64,000 nt of DNA from Azadirachta indica (taxonomy: Eukaryota > Streptophyta > Magnoliopsida > Sapindales > Meliaceae), in NCBI GenBank assembly GCA_022749755.1, contig CM040442.1, positions 8,778,457 to 8,842,456 on the forward strand. Reading direction: 5' to 3'. The position numbers and the translations under genes are program-made. The notes under the pieces are model-generated. The model made no database searches, was not told the DNA's origin, and saw nothing but the letters and a program-made list of their open reading frames with translations. Positions 1 through 10,779 of this stretch are shown here, one piece after another (position 1 is the stretch's first letter; each line of letters begins with the position of its first letter).

Positions 1-1320
1 ATTGTATCTGCAGATTGCTGATGCAGTTGTTGTGGCAAGAGTACTGTCTGCCACCCTTGTACTCCCTGATGTTAGAGGAAGCAAACCTGGTGATGAGAGG
101 TTAGAGCTGATGATGTTCTTACTTTTTTCCATTACAAGCATATGTTTGGATGCTTCTATTTCCTTAGTTTTTTTCATTATCATCATCAACAAACAGAAGT
201 TTTTGTTTGCCTCTTTAAATAATAATCTAAATAAGCAATTGAGATTCACATAAATGAATGATTCAAGCTATATTTATGCAAAACTGCAAAGCTTAGCTGA
301 GTAGTGAATCGATCTTATTAGAGTGAGCTGGCTGTGCTAACAGAATTTAGATTTTTCCAGGAAATTTGAAGATATTTATGATGTTGATAAGTTCATTAAA
401 AGCCTGGATGGGGTGGTCAAAGTAGTCAAATCTCTGCCTGACGAGATATCAATTCGAAATCTAGCTGTTGTGAAGGTTCCCAACCGAGTCACAGAAGATC
501 ATATAGTGGAAAATATTCAGCCCATCTTCAAAGCAAAGGGCAACATAAGGCTGGCAACGTACTTTCCTTCAGTAAATATGAGAAAGAATGCAGAGAAAAG
601 TAATGCTGATTTAGTTGCATGTTTAGCCATGTTTGGAACTTTAGAGTTGCAACCTGATGTCAATGAAGTAGTAGACTCCATGGTTGAGAGGCTAAAGACT
701 TTGAGTCGCAAATCAGATGGCCGGTTTATTGCAGTGGATCTAAGAGTTAATCTACTGGACAGTAAGGGTTGTCATGAAAGCAGCGGTGCTGGAAGAAAAA
801 GTTGCTACAGTGCACATGAGATTGCTGTGTTTTTGAGAAAAATTGGATTTGACAAGGATAACACCATCTACTTGACTCAATCGAGGTGGGATAACAGCCT
901 TACTGTGCTCAAGGATATCTTCCCTAAAACATATACAAAGGTGAGACTAATCTTTGAAAAAGCTTCAGATTAATCCTCTAGTTTAGAAAAGCCTTCCCCA
1001 CATGATCTTTGAAACATTGTACGGTAATCTTACTATTGCAGGAGAGCATAATGCCAGCAGATAAGAAGGAGAAGTTCCTTGAAACAGAAGATTCGGAATT
1101 CGAAAAGGTTATCGACTTCTACTTATCTTCACAAAGTGATGTTTTTGTACCAGCCATCTCAGGCCTGTTTTATGCAAATGTAGCCGGAAAAAGAATAGCT
1201 TCCGGGAAGAATCAAATCCTTGTTCCGGCTGACATTCCTGGTTCCTCTGCTCCCGCCAATGACTACGTCTCCCCATATGTTTTGAAGCAGAACCACTTGG
1301 CCCATTCATGTTATTGTTAA
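1..1320 (+). CDS. MSR1/MSR2: O-fucosyltransferase family protein, MSR1/MSR2-like (3' part)
   Basis: The last three coding exons of a plant GT65/DUF246-type O-fucosyltransferase gene are present, the 5' part lying before the window. Exons are about 14-99 (acceptor ctgcag just upstream), 361-940 and 1042-1320. The joins read GDE-R-KFEDIYDVDKF and FPKTYTK-ESIMPADKK, both in frame, and TAA is at 1318-1320. The motifs ADAVVVA, LVLPDVRGSKPGDER, RFIAVDLR, IYLTQSRWDNSL, DVFVPAISGLFYANV and the end NHLAHSCYC follow Arabidopsis MANNAN SYNTHESIS-RELATED 1/2 (At3g21190/At1g51630) as I remember them. Those are Golgi type II membrane proteins needed for glucomannan synthesis. The N-terminal membrane anchor would be upstream and is not seen. 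The family assignment is firm; the choice between the two paralogues is not. Confidence 0.9.
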
Positions 1321-1856
1321 CTTCTATTTGAAGCAAACCCAAAGACAACAAGAAAGCATATGTCTTCACAGAATGTTGTAATTTACCTCAAGTGATCAAG
1401 CTTTTTCAGTTAAGCAAGCATATGGACTGGTAAATAACTACTTGTTCATACTTCAATTAGGCCTGAAACTGAAAGTACCATAAACAGAAGTTTTGTTGTT
1501 AAGGAAGATTTTTCAAAAGGTTATTCATTCAGGATGTTCTTTTTTCCCGAAAGCTTTTATGGTCATACATGTTGTTTGATTTGTTGCAGAACTTTGTCAG
1601 ATATTTTTTTAATTATAATGTTTACTTCACTCTGTTATTCTAATGATTGGTTGAGCCTAATGGAGAATACATGTACCAATTTGAATATATATATATATAT
1701 ATATTTTTGAAAATTCATGTTTTCATTCATATTTGTAATTATTTTATGAGTTCTGATGTTATTAGGATGGGAAAAAATAGCAGGCGGAAATAAAATAAAA
1801 AATAATATATAATAGATCTTTAATATTATATTATTGCAGCAATAATTTTCAATGAA
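1321..1856. other. 3' UTR and spacer of the MSR-like gene
   Basis: There is no reading frame of interest here. The first few hundred bases are probably the 3' UTR of the upstream gene. An (AT)n microsatellite of about 18 bases lies at 1686-1703. Confidence 0.5.
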
Positions 1857-1929
1857 GCCGTCTTAGCTCAGCCGGTAGAGCGCATGGCTTTTAACCATGT
1901 GGTCGTGGGTTCGATTCCCACAGACGGCG
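1857..1929 (+). tRNA. tRNA-Lys (anticodon UUU)
   Basis: This is a 73-nt cloverleaf. The acceptor stem GCCGTCT (1857-1863) pairs with AGACGGC (1922-1928), and G is the discriminator base. The D arm is GCTC...GAGC. The anticodon stem CATGG/CCATG encloses the loop CTTTTAA, giving anticodon TTT. The T arm is GTGGG-TTCGATT-CCCAC, so boxes A and B are both intact. There is no intron and no encoded CCA, as expected for a eukaryotic nuclear gene. A T-run follows directly (1930-1933, with more Ts from 1937) and would serve as the Pol III terminator. Confidence 0.96.
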
Positions 1930-1977
1930 TTTTGCCTTTTTTCTCTTATAATTTTGAGTTTTGCGTTTCTTTTTCTC

Positions 1978-2003
1978 GGTTCGATTCTCACAGACGACGA
2001 TTT
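1978..2003 (+). pseudogene. decayed duplicate of the tRNA-Lys 3' arm
   Basis: The stretch ggttcgattctcacagacga repeats the T loop, 3' T stem and 3' acceptor strand of the tRNA-Lys gene about 70 bases upstream, with a few substitutions. The 5' half of the tRNA is absent, so it cannot fold as a tRNA. The T-rich sequence after each copy (gtttctttttct) is also repeated, suggesting a local partial tandem duplication. Confidence 0.75.
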
Positions 2004-2347
2004 CCGTTTCTTTTTCTCCATTGTTTTTGCGTTTCCCGTTTCTTTCATTCTATACAATTTAATTTTTTTGGTTTTTTTTTTGTATTAAATCATTTATTAC
2101 ACTATATTTGGAAAGAACAATATTCAAATTAGTTTCCATATTTTTTCTTAAATTTTCAAAAATAAGAAAAAAGAAAGTAGCCGTTAATCCCTTTCCAACA
2201 TTAGAATTCAAATCAAAAATCAAAATTACATAATCCCATCATCATATATATATATCTTCTCAACCAAATCATGTCTGGATTCCGAGAATTTTGAAAAGAT
2301 TCAGAGAGAAAATATATCACAGAATCTTCAAATCTAACCCGAAAATA

Positions 2348-2883
2348 ATGTCAAATAATTCAAGTAGTAGATGTGCAGCCTGCAAATATTTAAGAAGAAA
2401 ATGCCCTTCAGATTGCCTTCTCTCTCCCTACTTTCCCTCCTCTCTTCCTTATAGATTTTCTGCTGTTCATAAAATCTTCGGAGCCAGTAACATCACAAAA
2501 ATGCTTCAGGTAATTCTTTCTTTTTCTTTTCCTTTTCCATTTAATTAATTAACTAATTATATAAGTTAATATATGATTGTAAATTTTACTATAAACAGCA
2601 GCTTCCATTGCATTTAAGAGCAGAAGCAGCAGACTGCATGGCTTTGGAAGCAAATTTACGTGTTCAGGATCCTGTTTACGGCTGTGTTGGAATAATATTT
2701 CAGTTGCAGCAACAAATAATTGAGGTTCAATCTGAGATATTGAGGACTAGATGTGAAATAGCTGTTTACAATGCACAACAACAGCAGCAACAACATCGGC
2801 AACAGTGGCAACAACAACAGCAGATGTTTAATGTTGCTGAGACGTCTACTAACAATCCCACCTTTAGTGACTTTGGATTATGA
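2348..2883 (+). CDS. LBD24: LOB-domain transcription factor, LBD23/LBD24-like
   Basis: There are two exons, 2348-2509 and 2599-2883, with a GT-AG intron of 89 bases, encoding 148 residues. The start is the ATG at 2348; the frame upstream has no other ATG. Residues 9-23 hold the DNA-binding C block C-x2-C-x6-C-x3-C (CAACKYLRRKCPSDC). The GAS block follows (FSAVHKIFGASN), and exon 2 carries the DPVYGCVG segment and a heptad-like coiled coil (GIIFQLQQQIIEV). The intron sits after KMLQ, the conserved position in class I LBD genes. A Gln-rich tail (residues about 110-130) precedes the end FSDFGL. The wording CAACKYLRRKCP, KMLQQLP and EIAV is closest to Arabidopsis LBD23/LBD24. A nuclear, plant-specific regulator; its targets cannot be read from sequence. 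Confidence 0.9.
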
Positions 2884-4380
2884 GTTTAATAATAAGAAAA
2901 AGAAAATATTGAGTTCCTCTTGATCATTTAAAAACGATGAACATTAATTTGCAAGCTAGTAGTACGATCATATTCTTTTATTTTTTAAAAATTTATTTGT
3001 TAATAAAATTTTTATGTATTTAATTGGTTTGAAATATTTAGTGTGATGGATGGTTAATTTAATATATATATATAAATAAATAATAGAAGGACAAAATTAA
3101 TCAATAATCCAATATTCCTGGCCATTAACAGTATTTTTAAAATTAAAATTTGGTTTTACTTGATCAAAATGTATTTATTTAAAATTTAAAAGGAAACCAT
3201 TGTTATCATTTATGTAGTTTAACTTTTTCACCTTAACGATGGATTCCAATTTCTATAACTATTTAAAAATTTTTGTTGACTTTTGATGTGTCCAAATTCG
3301 GGTCAATTCCACCCAAATTCATTTATTAAAATTAAAAAAGAATCAAGACTTTATTACTTTAACAATTTTCTAATTTTTTCAATAAATCAAAATTAATCAA
3401 TAAATAAAGAAAAATAGGAAAGCAGACTAATAGAAAATCAAGAAAACAAATGGGAATATATTTTTTTCTTATTTTATTAATTTAAATTAGGCTATAAGTA
3501 TCTTATTAGAGTAGTATCTATTTTAGTTAGTTTGACATTTTATTTTTAATTCTTGCTCTATTAGGAGTTCTATTCCCTTGTTGGAATTAGATTTTTGTTA
3601 GGTTTAGTTTAGGGCTTTGGCACTATAAATAATACAATACTTTAGTTTTAGTTCTACAACAAGACTTTGCGATTGTTAAATAAAGTTTTGATGCTTCCTC
3701 CTTAATTCTTCGATTGTTTTCTCTCGTCTTATGACTTTTTTTACTCATGCACTAAAATAAAATACAAATTTGTAAAATAATTCATAAATTAATTATGTTT
3801 TTTCTTTTTTTGGAATAGAATGATTAAAGAATTATCTTATCTTAACTAATTTATTTATATTTATACTACATAAAATTTATCATTTTTTTAAGATATACAT
3901 ATTTATTTGGTGGACTCTTCCTTCTTAGAACTTCAAACTTTAATATTCAAGAATTTTCTACCATTACACTTTTAAAAGATATTATTCTATTAAAAATTAT
4001 CTTAAAAATTGAAAGTAAATTATTTTTTAGCAAGATAATTTATATTAACACGACTTCTTTATAATTAATATAGGTATGATTAAATATTATTTTTTTTTTA
4101 TTTTAAAATATTTATTATTATTTAAAATTAAAAAAATTTTAAGGGCACAACACAAAATATTCTATTTTATATTTTTTTCTTTGAAAAAAAATTAAAATTT
4201 ACCTTCATATGTTGAAAAAAAATATTATTCATATGCAAACTTAATTTTGTGTTGACTTGACACCTTTTTTCTTTTTTCATTATCATATTAGTCTGCCAAA
4301 ATTTTATATCACTAACTTTATTATATAATTTGAAAGTTTTCCCTCAATAAAAACTGTTCGCTCTTATTATTTGGGTGAAA
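2884..4380. other. intergenic AT-rich DNA with a possible solo LTR
   Basis: No gene is seen. The first 150 bases are likely the 3' UTR of the LBD gene. The part at about 3285-3750 looks like an LTR (separate entry). The rest is A/T-rich sequence without readable frames. Confidence 0.5.
3285..3750 (+). mobile_element. possible solo LTR
   Basis: A TGTGTCCAAATTCGGG-like start is followed by a TATA box (actataaataat, about 3620), a likely transcript start region, and T/C-rich sequence with aataaag (about 3680). The composition and order fit a plant LTR. No internal retrotransposon sequence and no clear target duplication were found, so this remains tentative. Confidence 0.35.
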
Positions 4381-4387
4381 TTTAAGT

Positions 4388-4800
4388 CCAGAGTACACAT
4401 GGGGATTATCAATAATGATATTGACTTAGAGATTTGCTCTTACATCATACACCAACAATTAAATCAATATAGATATGCTTTTGATGGCACCATAAAATTA
4501 TCATAATTGTTAAAGAAAAATTTTGATAGGAATATATAGGATACCCACATAAGAGATCTAAGAGTTGTTGTGTTGGTTTATATTCATAGGTTCACAAAAA
4601 TATATTATTCACAATGATATTTACTTTACACTAAGCCATTAGAGAGATTTGCTCTTACATCACACACCAACAATTAAATCAATGTGGATGCTTTTCATTG
4701 CACCATATAAAACTTTTTTGACTGTTAAGAAGAAAAATTGAAAGGAATACATAGGATACCCATATAAGAGATCTAAGAGTCGTTGTGTTGGTCTATGTTG
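4388..4800. repeat. two tandem copies of an array-associated 200-bp block
   Basis: A block with the core ttgctcttacatca, accaacaattaaatcaat and gcttttcattgcacca occurs twice here (about 4388-4595 and 4605-4800). It occurs again at about 10588-10775 and, more diverged, at about 25440-25610. It also carries ggatacccacataagagatctaagagt. It belongs to the duplicated flanks of the secreted-peptide genes. Confidence 0.75.
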
Positions 4801-6150
4801 AACTATTAATTGAGATATATTAAATTAATTTAAATAAATGATTTTTTTATTGTTGAGTAGCCATTTTGAAGTGTCTCTAAATTTGCTATCATTTGAAAAT
4901 TTAGGCAAGGATTTAATTGCTTTATCAATAACTTAGTGGATACTTTATAATCTTATCATCATATATATTTAATCTACTTGATGTAGATAAAGCCACTAGC
5001 ATATTCAACAGAAATATATAATTGCTTAATAAAATCAAATCATTCGTAATTAAATTATTTATTTTATACAGATATTCTTATTTATCTTTAGACATTTTTT
5101 TAATTAAATTATTTATTTTATAAGGATATTATTATTTATCTTTAGACTTTTTTTTGGAAAATATTAGATAATTCCTAAATATATAAATTATATTAGATAC
5201 AACTGTGTTTTGAAAAAATAAAAAAATACGCACTTAATTTCAGTGACTTGTTAGATATTTATATTTTCATCTCTAAAATTAAGTAAAATAACAAAAATAT
5301 GATATAATGTTTCTATAATTAACAATTTGGTCCTTATTATATGCATTATATTAAGAACTAAAATGTTAAACTTAAAAATACTTATCTTATTTAACTATTT
5401 TGAAATATTTTAAAAATAAAAATATAATTATTTAAATTAAAATGCTAACAATGAATTTGAACAAAATGATATGTTAAAAAGTTTTAATCCCCCTTTTTAA
5501 TTTCTTTGTAATAATTTAGTATGCAATGATTATAATACTTTTTAAATAAAATATTTATAATCTTTTATTCACTATATTTATTTAAAATTTATATTTTTTT
5601 ATTGTATTCTCTTGAAAAAATTATCAAGCACATAATTAATATAACTAAGGGAAATATAAATACATACTATATATATTTATCACAAATAAAGGCAATCAAA
5701 ATTTTCTTTTAAATTTTTTCATAAAAATTATATTAAACTATTAAATAAAAATATTAAATATTAAATTTAGTGTTATGTAAAAGAATTGATAATTAAATAT
5801 ATTTTTACATTCTTCTTTAATAGCTCAGTTCAATGATAACAATTAATATATTGTCACTAATTTGAACAATTTTGACACTATCTTTTAGTTTTAGCATCTT
5901 CATATAATAGTATATCGGGGACGAAAATATTAAAATTAAAAAAATTATTCTAAAATTTAGGATAAGAATATGAATGTTTACAAATAGCCAACTAATCGCT
6001 AATGCTTTCATTTCATAGTAATCATGACTATGAAGTTACAACACCTAAATCAATATCTTAAATTAACTGTTACTTTTTAACTTTACGTGTTTATTTAAGT
6101 ATACATTTGTTTTTCTGTTCGAATTTATAACATAAATTCAATTTCATCAT
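4800..6150. repeat. segmental duplication, copy A (pairs with about 10780-11970)
   Basis: This block aligns along its length with 10780-11970. For example, the words gaaaatttaggcaaggattt and aatagccaa(c/t)taatcgctaat occur in both at matching spacing, and the 4860-4970 part is nearly identical to 10835-10940. In copy B a peptide gene follows the block after about 200 bases. In copy A that gene is missing and the next homologous block starts at about 6390. Confidence 0.8.
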
Positions 6151-8190
6151 TCACATATTTTAAAGGGTTTATTTTTCAAATTAGCACTAAAACTTTAATA
6201 ATTATATTGAATAAAATTAAGTTAAAATATTTTATTTAAGTTAATAAAATCTAAAAGTTATCTATATACACATATTTAAAAAAAATATGCATCTATTGGA
6301 ATAAAAAAACAAACATATCATTTAAAATTCATTGAGATCAACTTCTTTTTCTTTTAAAATAAAAATAGATATATATCTGTATGTCTATAATTCTAACAAT
6401 ACTTATTATTAAAATTAAAAATTGAAACTTCTAAATATTTTATTTCAATTTTCTTTAAAAAAAATTATAAAATATGCTAATTCAATGTAATTTGTATTTT
6501 ATTATATCTAGTACAATATAATAAACTAAACATAACAAACAAGTTTAGTCATCTAACAACTTGACAATATTGGAATGATATCAAATACACTTTTAATTAT
6601 TTTCACAGAATGATATATTTGAAATTATTTTATTTTAATGAACCAACGTAAACATTTTATGATTATATACGCTCTTTCTTATCTCCATAAAGCTCATTGA
6701 AAAACGTATATTTTTTTTAATTTATAATAATATAACGATCTCATGGCAATACAAGAAAAAAACTTTTGTTGCCACTTATTATCATCACTTTGAGATCAAC
6801 TTTTACTACATATATTTCAAAAATAATATATAGAGACAATGTTGTTTGTATATTTTTTTAAATTGCAAAATCAAGATATATAAAGGGAGACAGAACCAAA
6901 GATATTTTAACAAAATTCTTCTGAACTCATGAACTCTACCAGAGCTAAAAGATTAATATTAAACAGTTACATTCTAACGATAATGATCTCTTCGCCGGAA
7001 CTTTAATTGTATCAATTTTTGAGAAGTATTTAATATATAACATTAATTAACATCCGAAAATTAAATTCAATAGATTATCAAATTAGTATATGTTATTTTT
7101 AGGAAGAAAATTGCATTAAGCTACCATATTATTTAAAGAGAATTACAATATTTATATTGAACAAATGTGCAATGTATTTTTTTTTCTTTGATCAAGTTTT
7201 ATTCCACTATATTTCATTAACAAAATTTTTAATTAACAAGACAATATTAACTTTATTGGTCCCACTATATTTTTCTTAACAAGAATAAAATAAAATTAAT
7301 TGAAAGTAATGAAATCTAAGGGAGAGTTTTGTAAAATGGTGGAGTTTTATTCACCACTTACAGAGAATTCACATATAAAATTAAGCAATAATTAATATTA
7401 ACAATGTATTTTACCTACACGAGACGTTTTATTAATCTTCCAGCGGTAAAAATATTTTCTTTTTTAGTTTTTATCCTCAACAATTTTGTTCAGGTCTGTG
7501 TTCATAATTTTTCTCTTTCTGAATTATTTCCTCACTTAATTTGACTTAGTACTGGTAGTTTGTTTGGAAAAAAATTAAATAAATATATGGTAAAGTCATC
7601 ATGAGATTGATTAATTACACAGTCATTAAGCAACCAATAAGATATATTTTTTTTACTAAATTAATCTTAATAATTAATATTGTTAGTGTTGGTTACTGCA
7701 CAGCCACTTTGTAGCGTCTATAAAAACTTATTGCCCACGAATTTACTCATAAACTTAGTACACAGCTTATAGTCTTATCCTCAAATTTAATCTTGTTTAG
7801 TGCCCATTTCAGTAATACGTGTGAATTAAAATTGTATAAATACTAATTAAGAAATATATATATTTATCTAAGTATTTGGCTATTTATTTTTTAATTACTT
7901 ATTAAATTTAATTATTAGTACAGATTAACTAAACTAGTATTTAAAATGCTTTACCAGTAAAATTAAGTATTATAACAATTTACAAAAAAAGTTAGGAGAA
8001 AGCTCTAAAATGTCTTATCCTTGATTTGATTACAACATTTTCAAATAAATTTTTAGTGTAGATAGTCTTTAAACACAATTATAAATACATTCACTTGGAA
8101 AGTATTAAGTGGAATAGTTCTATCACATCATGATATGGTGGGTTAATTCATTTCAATAAATTTTAAAATATTAAATTCCCAAATTTTGAT
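6150..8190. other. intergenic DNA upstream of peptide gene 1
   Basis: No gene is seen. About 6390-7130 is homologous to the sequence downstream of peptide gene 2 (about 13180-13640). About 7540-7860 is a flank block repeated before other array members (near 23100-23430, 25080-25340 and 26830-27020). Confidence 0.6.
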
Positions 8191-8197
8191 CCAAGTC

Positions 8198-8268
8198 TAT
8201 AAATAGCAAGGATGGGGAAGGGTTTAAGCAAATGAATCAGCCTAGCTGCTTTTGCTCTTAGTCTCCAA
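8198..8268 (+). promoter_or_regulatory. core promoter and 5' leader of peptide gene 1
   Basis: TATAAATA at 8198-8205 lies 71 bases before the ATG and is followed by gaagggtttaagcaa and then gctgcttttgctcttagtct. Both words recur at the same relative order in the other array members (TATA at 12096, 23843 and 25694), which marks the shared promoter and leader. Confidence 0.75.
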
Positions 8269-8592
8269 ATGGCCCAAAACAAGTTAATTTCCTCTATCTT
8301 TCTTCTCCTTGTATTGATCTTTCGCCAAGAAATTCAATCAATTGAAGGAAGGAATTTGAAGTTAGAGAGGGCAAATGAATTGACCCAAAAGCTTCAAAGC
8401 TCCCACAAAATCCTGAAAAATAAAGAAGAAGCAAAGAATATTAACTCAGGGAAGAATGTGCATGAAGCTGGTTTTGGGCCAACTTCTTCAGGTTCTCTTT
8501 CTGGCCAGTGTCTACCTTGCGACCATGCCAACACTGGTGATGGTGAAGTCTTTCCGGATCCACGTCATTATCCTTTTTGCGGTTGCTCTTGA
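8269..8592 (+). CDS. small secreted Cys-containing peptide precursor, array copy 1
   Basis: A 107-residue protein from an intact single exon. Residues 1-24 form a signal peptide (KLISSIFLLLVLIF core, cleavage near IQS-IEG). The EGRNLK motif follows at 26-31, then a charged spacer (KILKNKEEAKNINSGK, about 47-62). The segment F69-G-P71-T72-S-S-G75-S-L-S-G79 resembles the mature core of C-terminally encoded peptides (F-x-P-T-x-P-G-x-S-P-G) but lacks the two later prolines. C81-LP-C84 and a terminal C104-G-C106 come next. The EGR(x)LK motif after the signal peptide is also seen in some CEP precursors. The CEP link is my inference; the family is otherwise unrecognised. AATAAA at 8667-8672 is a likely poly(A) signal. 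Confidence 0.8.
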   Translation: MAQNKLISSIFLLLVLIFRQEIQSIEGRNLKLERANELTQKLQSSHKILKNKEEAKNINSGKNVHEAGFGPTSSGSLSGQCLPCDHANTGDGEVFPDPRHYPFCGCS

Positions 8593-8886
8593 AAAAAAAT
8601 ATATACAAAAAATACCAGTTCCTGTATCGGTGCAACTTAAAAGAGATTTGAGATTCTCACTGTTGAAATAAAGTTGTAATAAAAAATATATTTCTGCTAT
8701 TTTCTTGTATTTTGTTGTTTGTGAAATCATCAAATAAATTATTGGCTGTAACTGAAGAGAAAGCAAATGTTATTTATGAAACATAAATTGATGTAGCTTG
8801 ATAGATAAAATAAAATTTATTGAAGGAACACAGCAGCAGCCAAATCAGAGGCTTGAAAGTTGTCGCTTTCTAATTGTTTGAAAATT

Positions 8887-9596
8887 GGGATAATAACATT
8901 TTCGTCCCTAAAATTTTAACGAAACAATAAATTAGGACATGTGTTTATTTAATTTTAACATTTTCATCCTTGATATTTTATACAACTGTAAATAAAGTTT
9001 TATGTGATTTCATATTTACCCTTTTAAAAAAATAAGGCAGATTAAATAATTCTTGTTGTTATTTTTTTCAAAAAATAGAACGAAAAAATGATCCCCGGTT
9101 TTGATCGACAAAAGAAAGAGAAGCATTCGTACTCTTTAATTTGATATTTTCCAATGATTTTTAGTTCCATGCAAAGATATCTGTATTCATGATCTTCACT
9201 ATTTTAACTTATAACCAAGAAGCAAAATTTTTCTACCCTTAAATCAGGAATTAACCAACAATCAAATCTTCCCTCAACTCAGAAACCATCATTTAACCCT
9301 TGAACTGATCACGAAAAACCAACGACCAACAAGCAAAATGAAATTTCTTTCTTGAACTCAGATAGTGAAGGAGATCACATAAGCCACACCAAATTAACGA
9401 ATTGCCGGACATCCCAAATGAGTCTTCTGTCTTTTCATTGGTAGAGCTTTGAATTTGAACGAATTTTGTTTTTTAAAAGAAAAGATAGAACCAATGGGAG
9501 GAAGAAAGTGAACGCGATGACGAAGAAATTTTTCAACGTGGTTTGATTCCAATAGTATGGTTGATCAACGGTAGTGGTAGGTTGAGAGAAAATTGA
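8887..9596. mobile_element. 710-bp insertion flanked by a 16-bp direct repeat
   Basis: The 16-base word taattgtttgaaaatt occurs at 8871-8886 and again at 9597-9612. The paralogous 3' flank of pseudogene copy 3 (about 24450-24475) runs straight through this point with one copy of the word, giving an empty site. The insert starts gggataataacattttcgtc and has no clear terminal inverted repeat or coding frame. A target duplication of 16 bases fits retroposition, but the class is not settled. Confidence 0.75.
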
Positions 9597-9864
9597 TAAT
9601 TGTTTGAAAATTTATATTCTATACTATTAATATTTGGACTATTAATTATGTTATACTGAATTAATTAATCTAAATAAATGATGTTGTTAATGTTGAGTAG
9701 CTCTAACCATTTATAGTGTTTCTAACACCGAACAATATTTGAAAATTTGGGACACAAATTTACTTTACCAACAACTTATTAGGGCAAGTTACAATCTTAA
9801 CCTCAAATTTAATGTACTTAAACAATGTTGATTGAGTCTTGAAGAATGATTGACAGCCTCATAT

Positions 9865-10070
9865 TTTTACAAATATATTTATATTTATTTGTAAATTATT
9901 AAATTTATACACTTTTAACTGTTGAAATCAAATTTGATACATGCATTGATTATAGTGCATTCATTATGCTTTAATTATTACATATGTCAAATTTAATCTC
10001 AATAGTTGAAAAAGTATAAATCTAATGATCTATAAATAATATATTTGTAAAATATGGGCTCTCAATATAT
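9865..10070. repeat. fold-back (palindromic) repeat, copy 1
   Basis: The outer ends tttttacaaatatat and atatatttgtaaaa are inverted copies. Inside them, acttttaactgttga faces tcaatagttgaaaaagt. The whole is a near-palindrome of about 200 bases. The same design occurs at seven further places and, cut by the window edge, at about 63935. Confidence 0.7.
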
Positions 10071-10779
10071 CCATCCCTTGAGTCTTTATTAATAACGCTA
10101 AATTGATTCCTACTTTAAAATTTGAAACCTAATAAAATGATGTTTAAATATATTATTAAAGGATAAATTAAAAGAAATAGAATCAAACGTATTATTGTTT
10201 TAAGAGGAGTGGTGGTCCTAGGTGGGTATCTCCATGATCTTCCTTCTATTGTTTTGCTAGTAGTTATTTTAATAAATTACCCAAACTGAGGTTTTTTCTT
10301 TCATCTCAAATTCGATATCTAGAAGTAGATTGGTCTGACCATTTGATGTCAATAGAAGTTCACCTCGAGATCTAGTAGAGGTTATTCTAAGGTGAACCAT
10401 ATTATCGTTTGGCCTCTTTAATTCAACTTAATCAACTTTAGTATTCTTTGACATCTAGTTTGCTGACCTTTGGATATCTTATCCAAACAAAAGATATTAA
10501 TATTTTATTAACAACTTTCATAGAAATTAAGAGTAAAATATTTTTTTAAAAAGTATAATTTATATTAACATGAATTTTTAGAAATATATATATTTACTTT
10601 ACACTAAGCCATTAGAGATTTGCTCTTACATACATCACACACCAACAATTAAATCAATATAGATGCTTTTCATTGCACCATAAAACTCTCATAATTGTTA
10701 AGAAGAAAAATTGATAGAATAGGATACCCACCTAGTAGATTTAAGAGTTGTTTTGTGTTGCTTTATGTTTGAACTATTA

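Noticed and set aside
1884..2132. Open frames running through the tRNA-Lys gene on both strands
   Set aside because: They overlap a complete tRNA cloverleaf and have no protein similarity.
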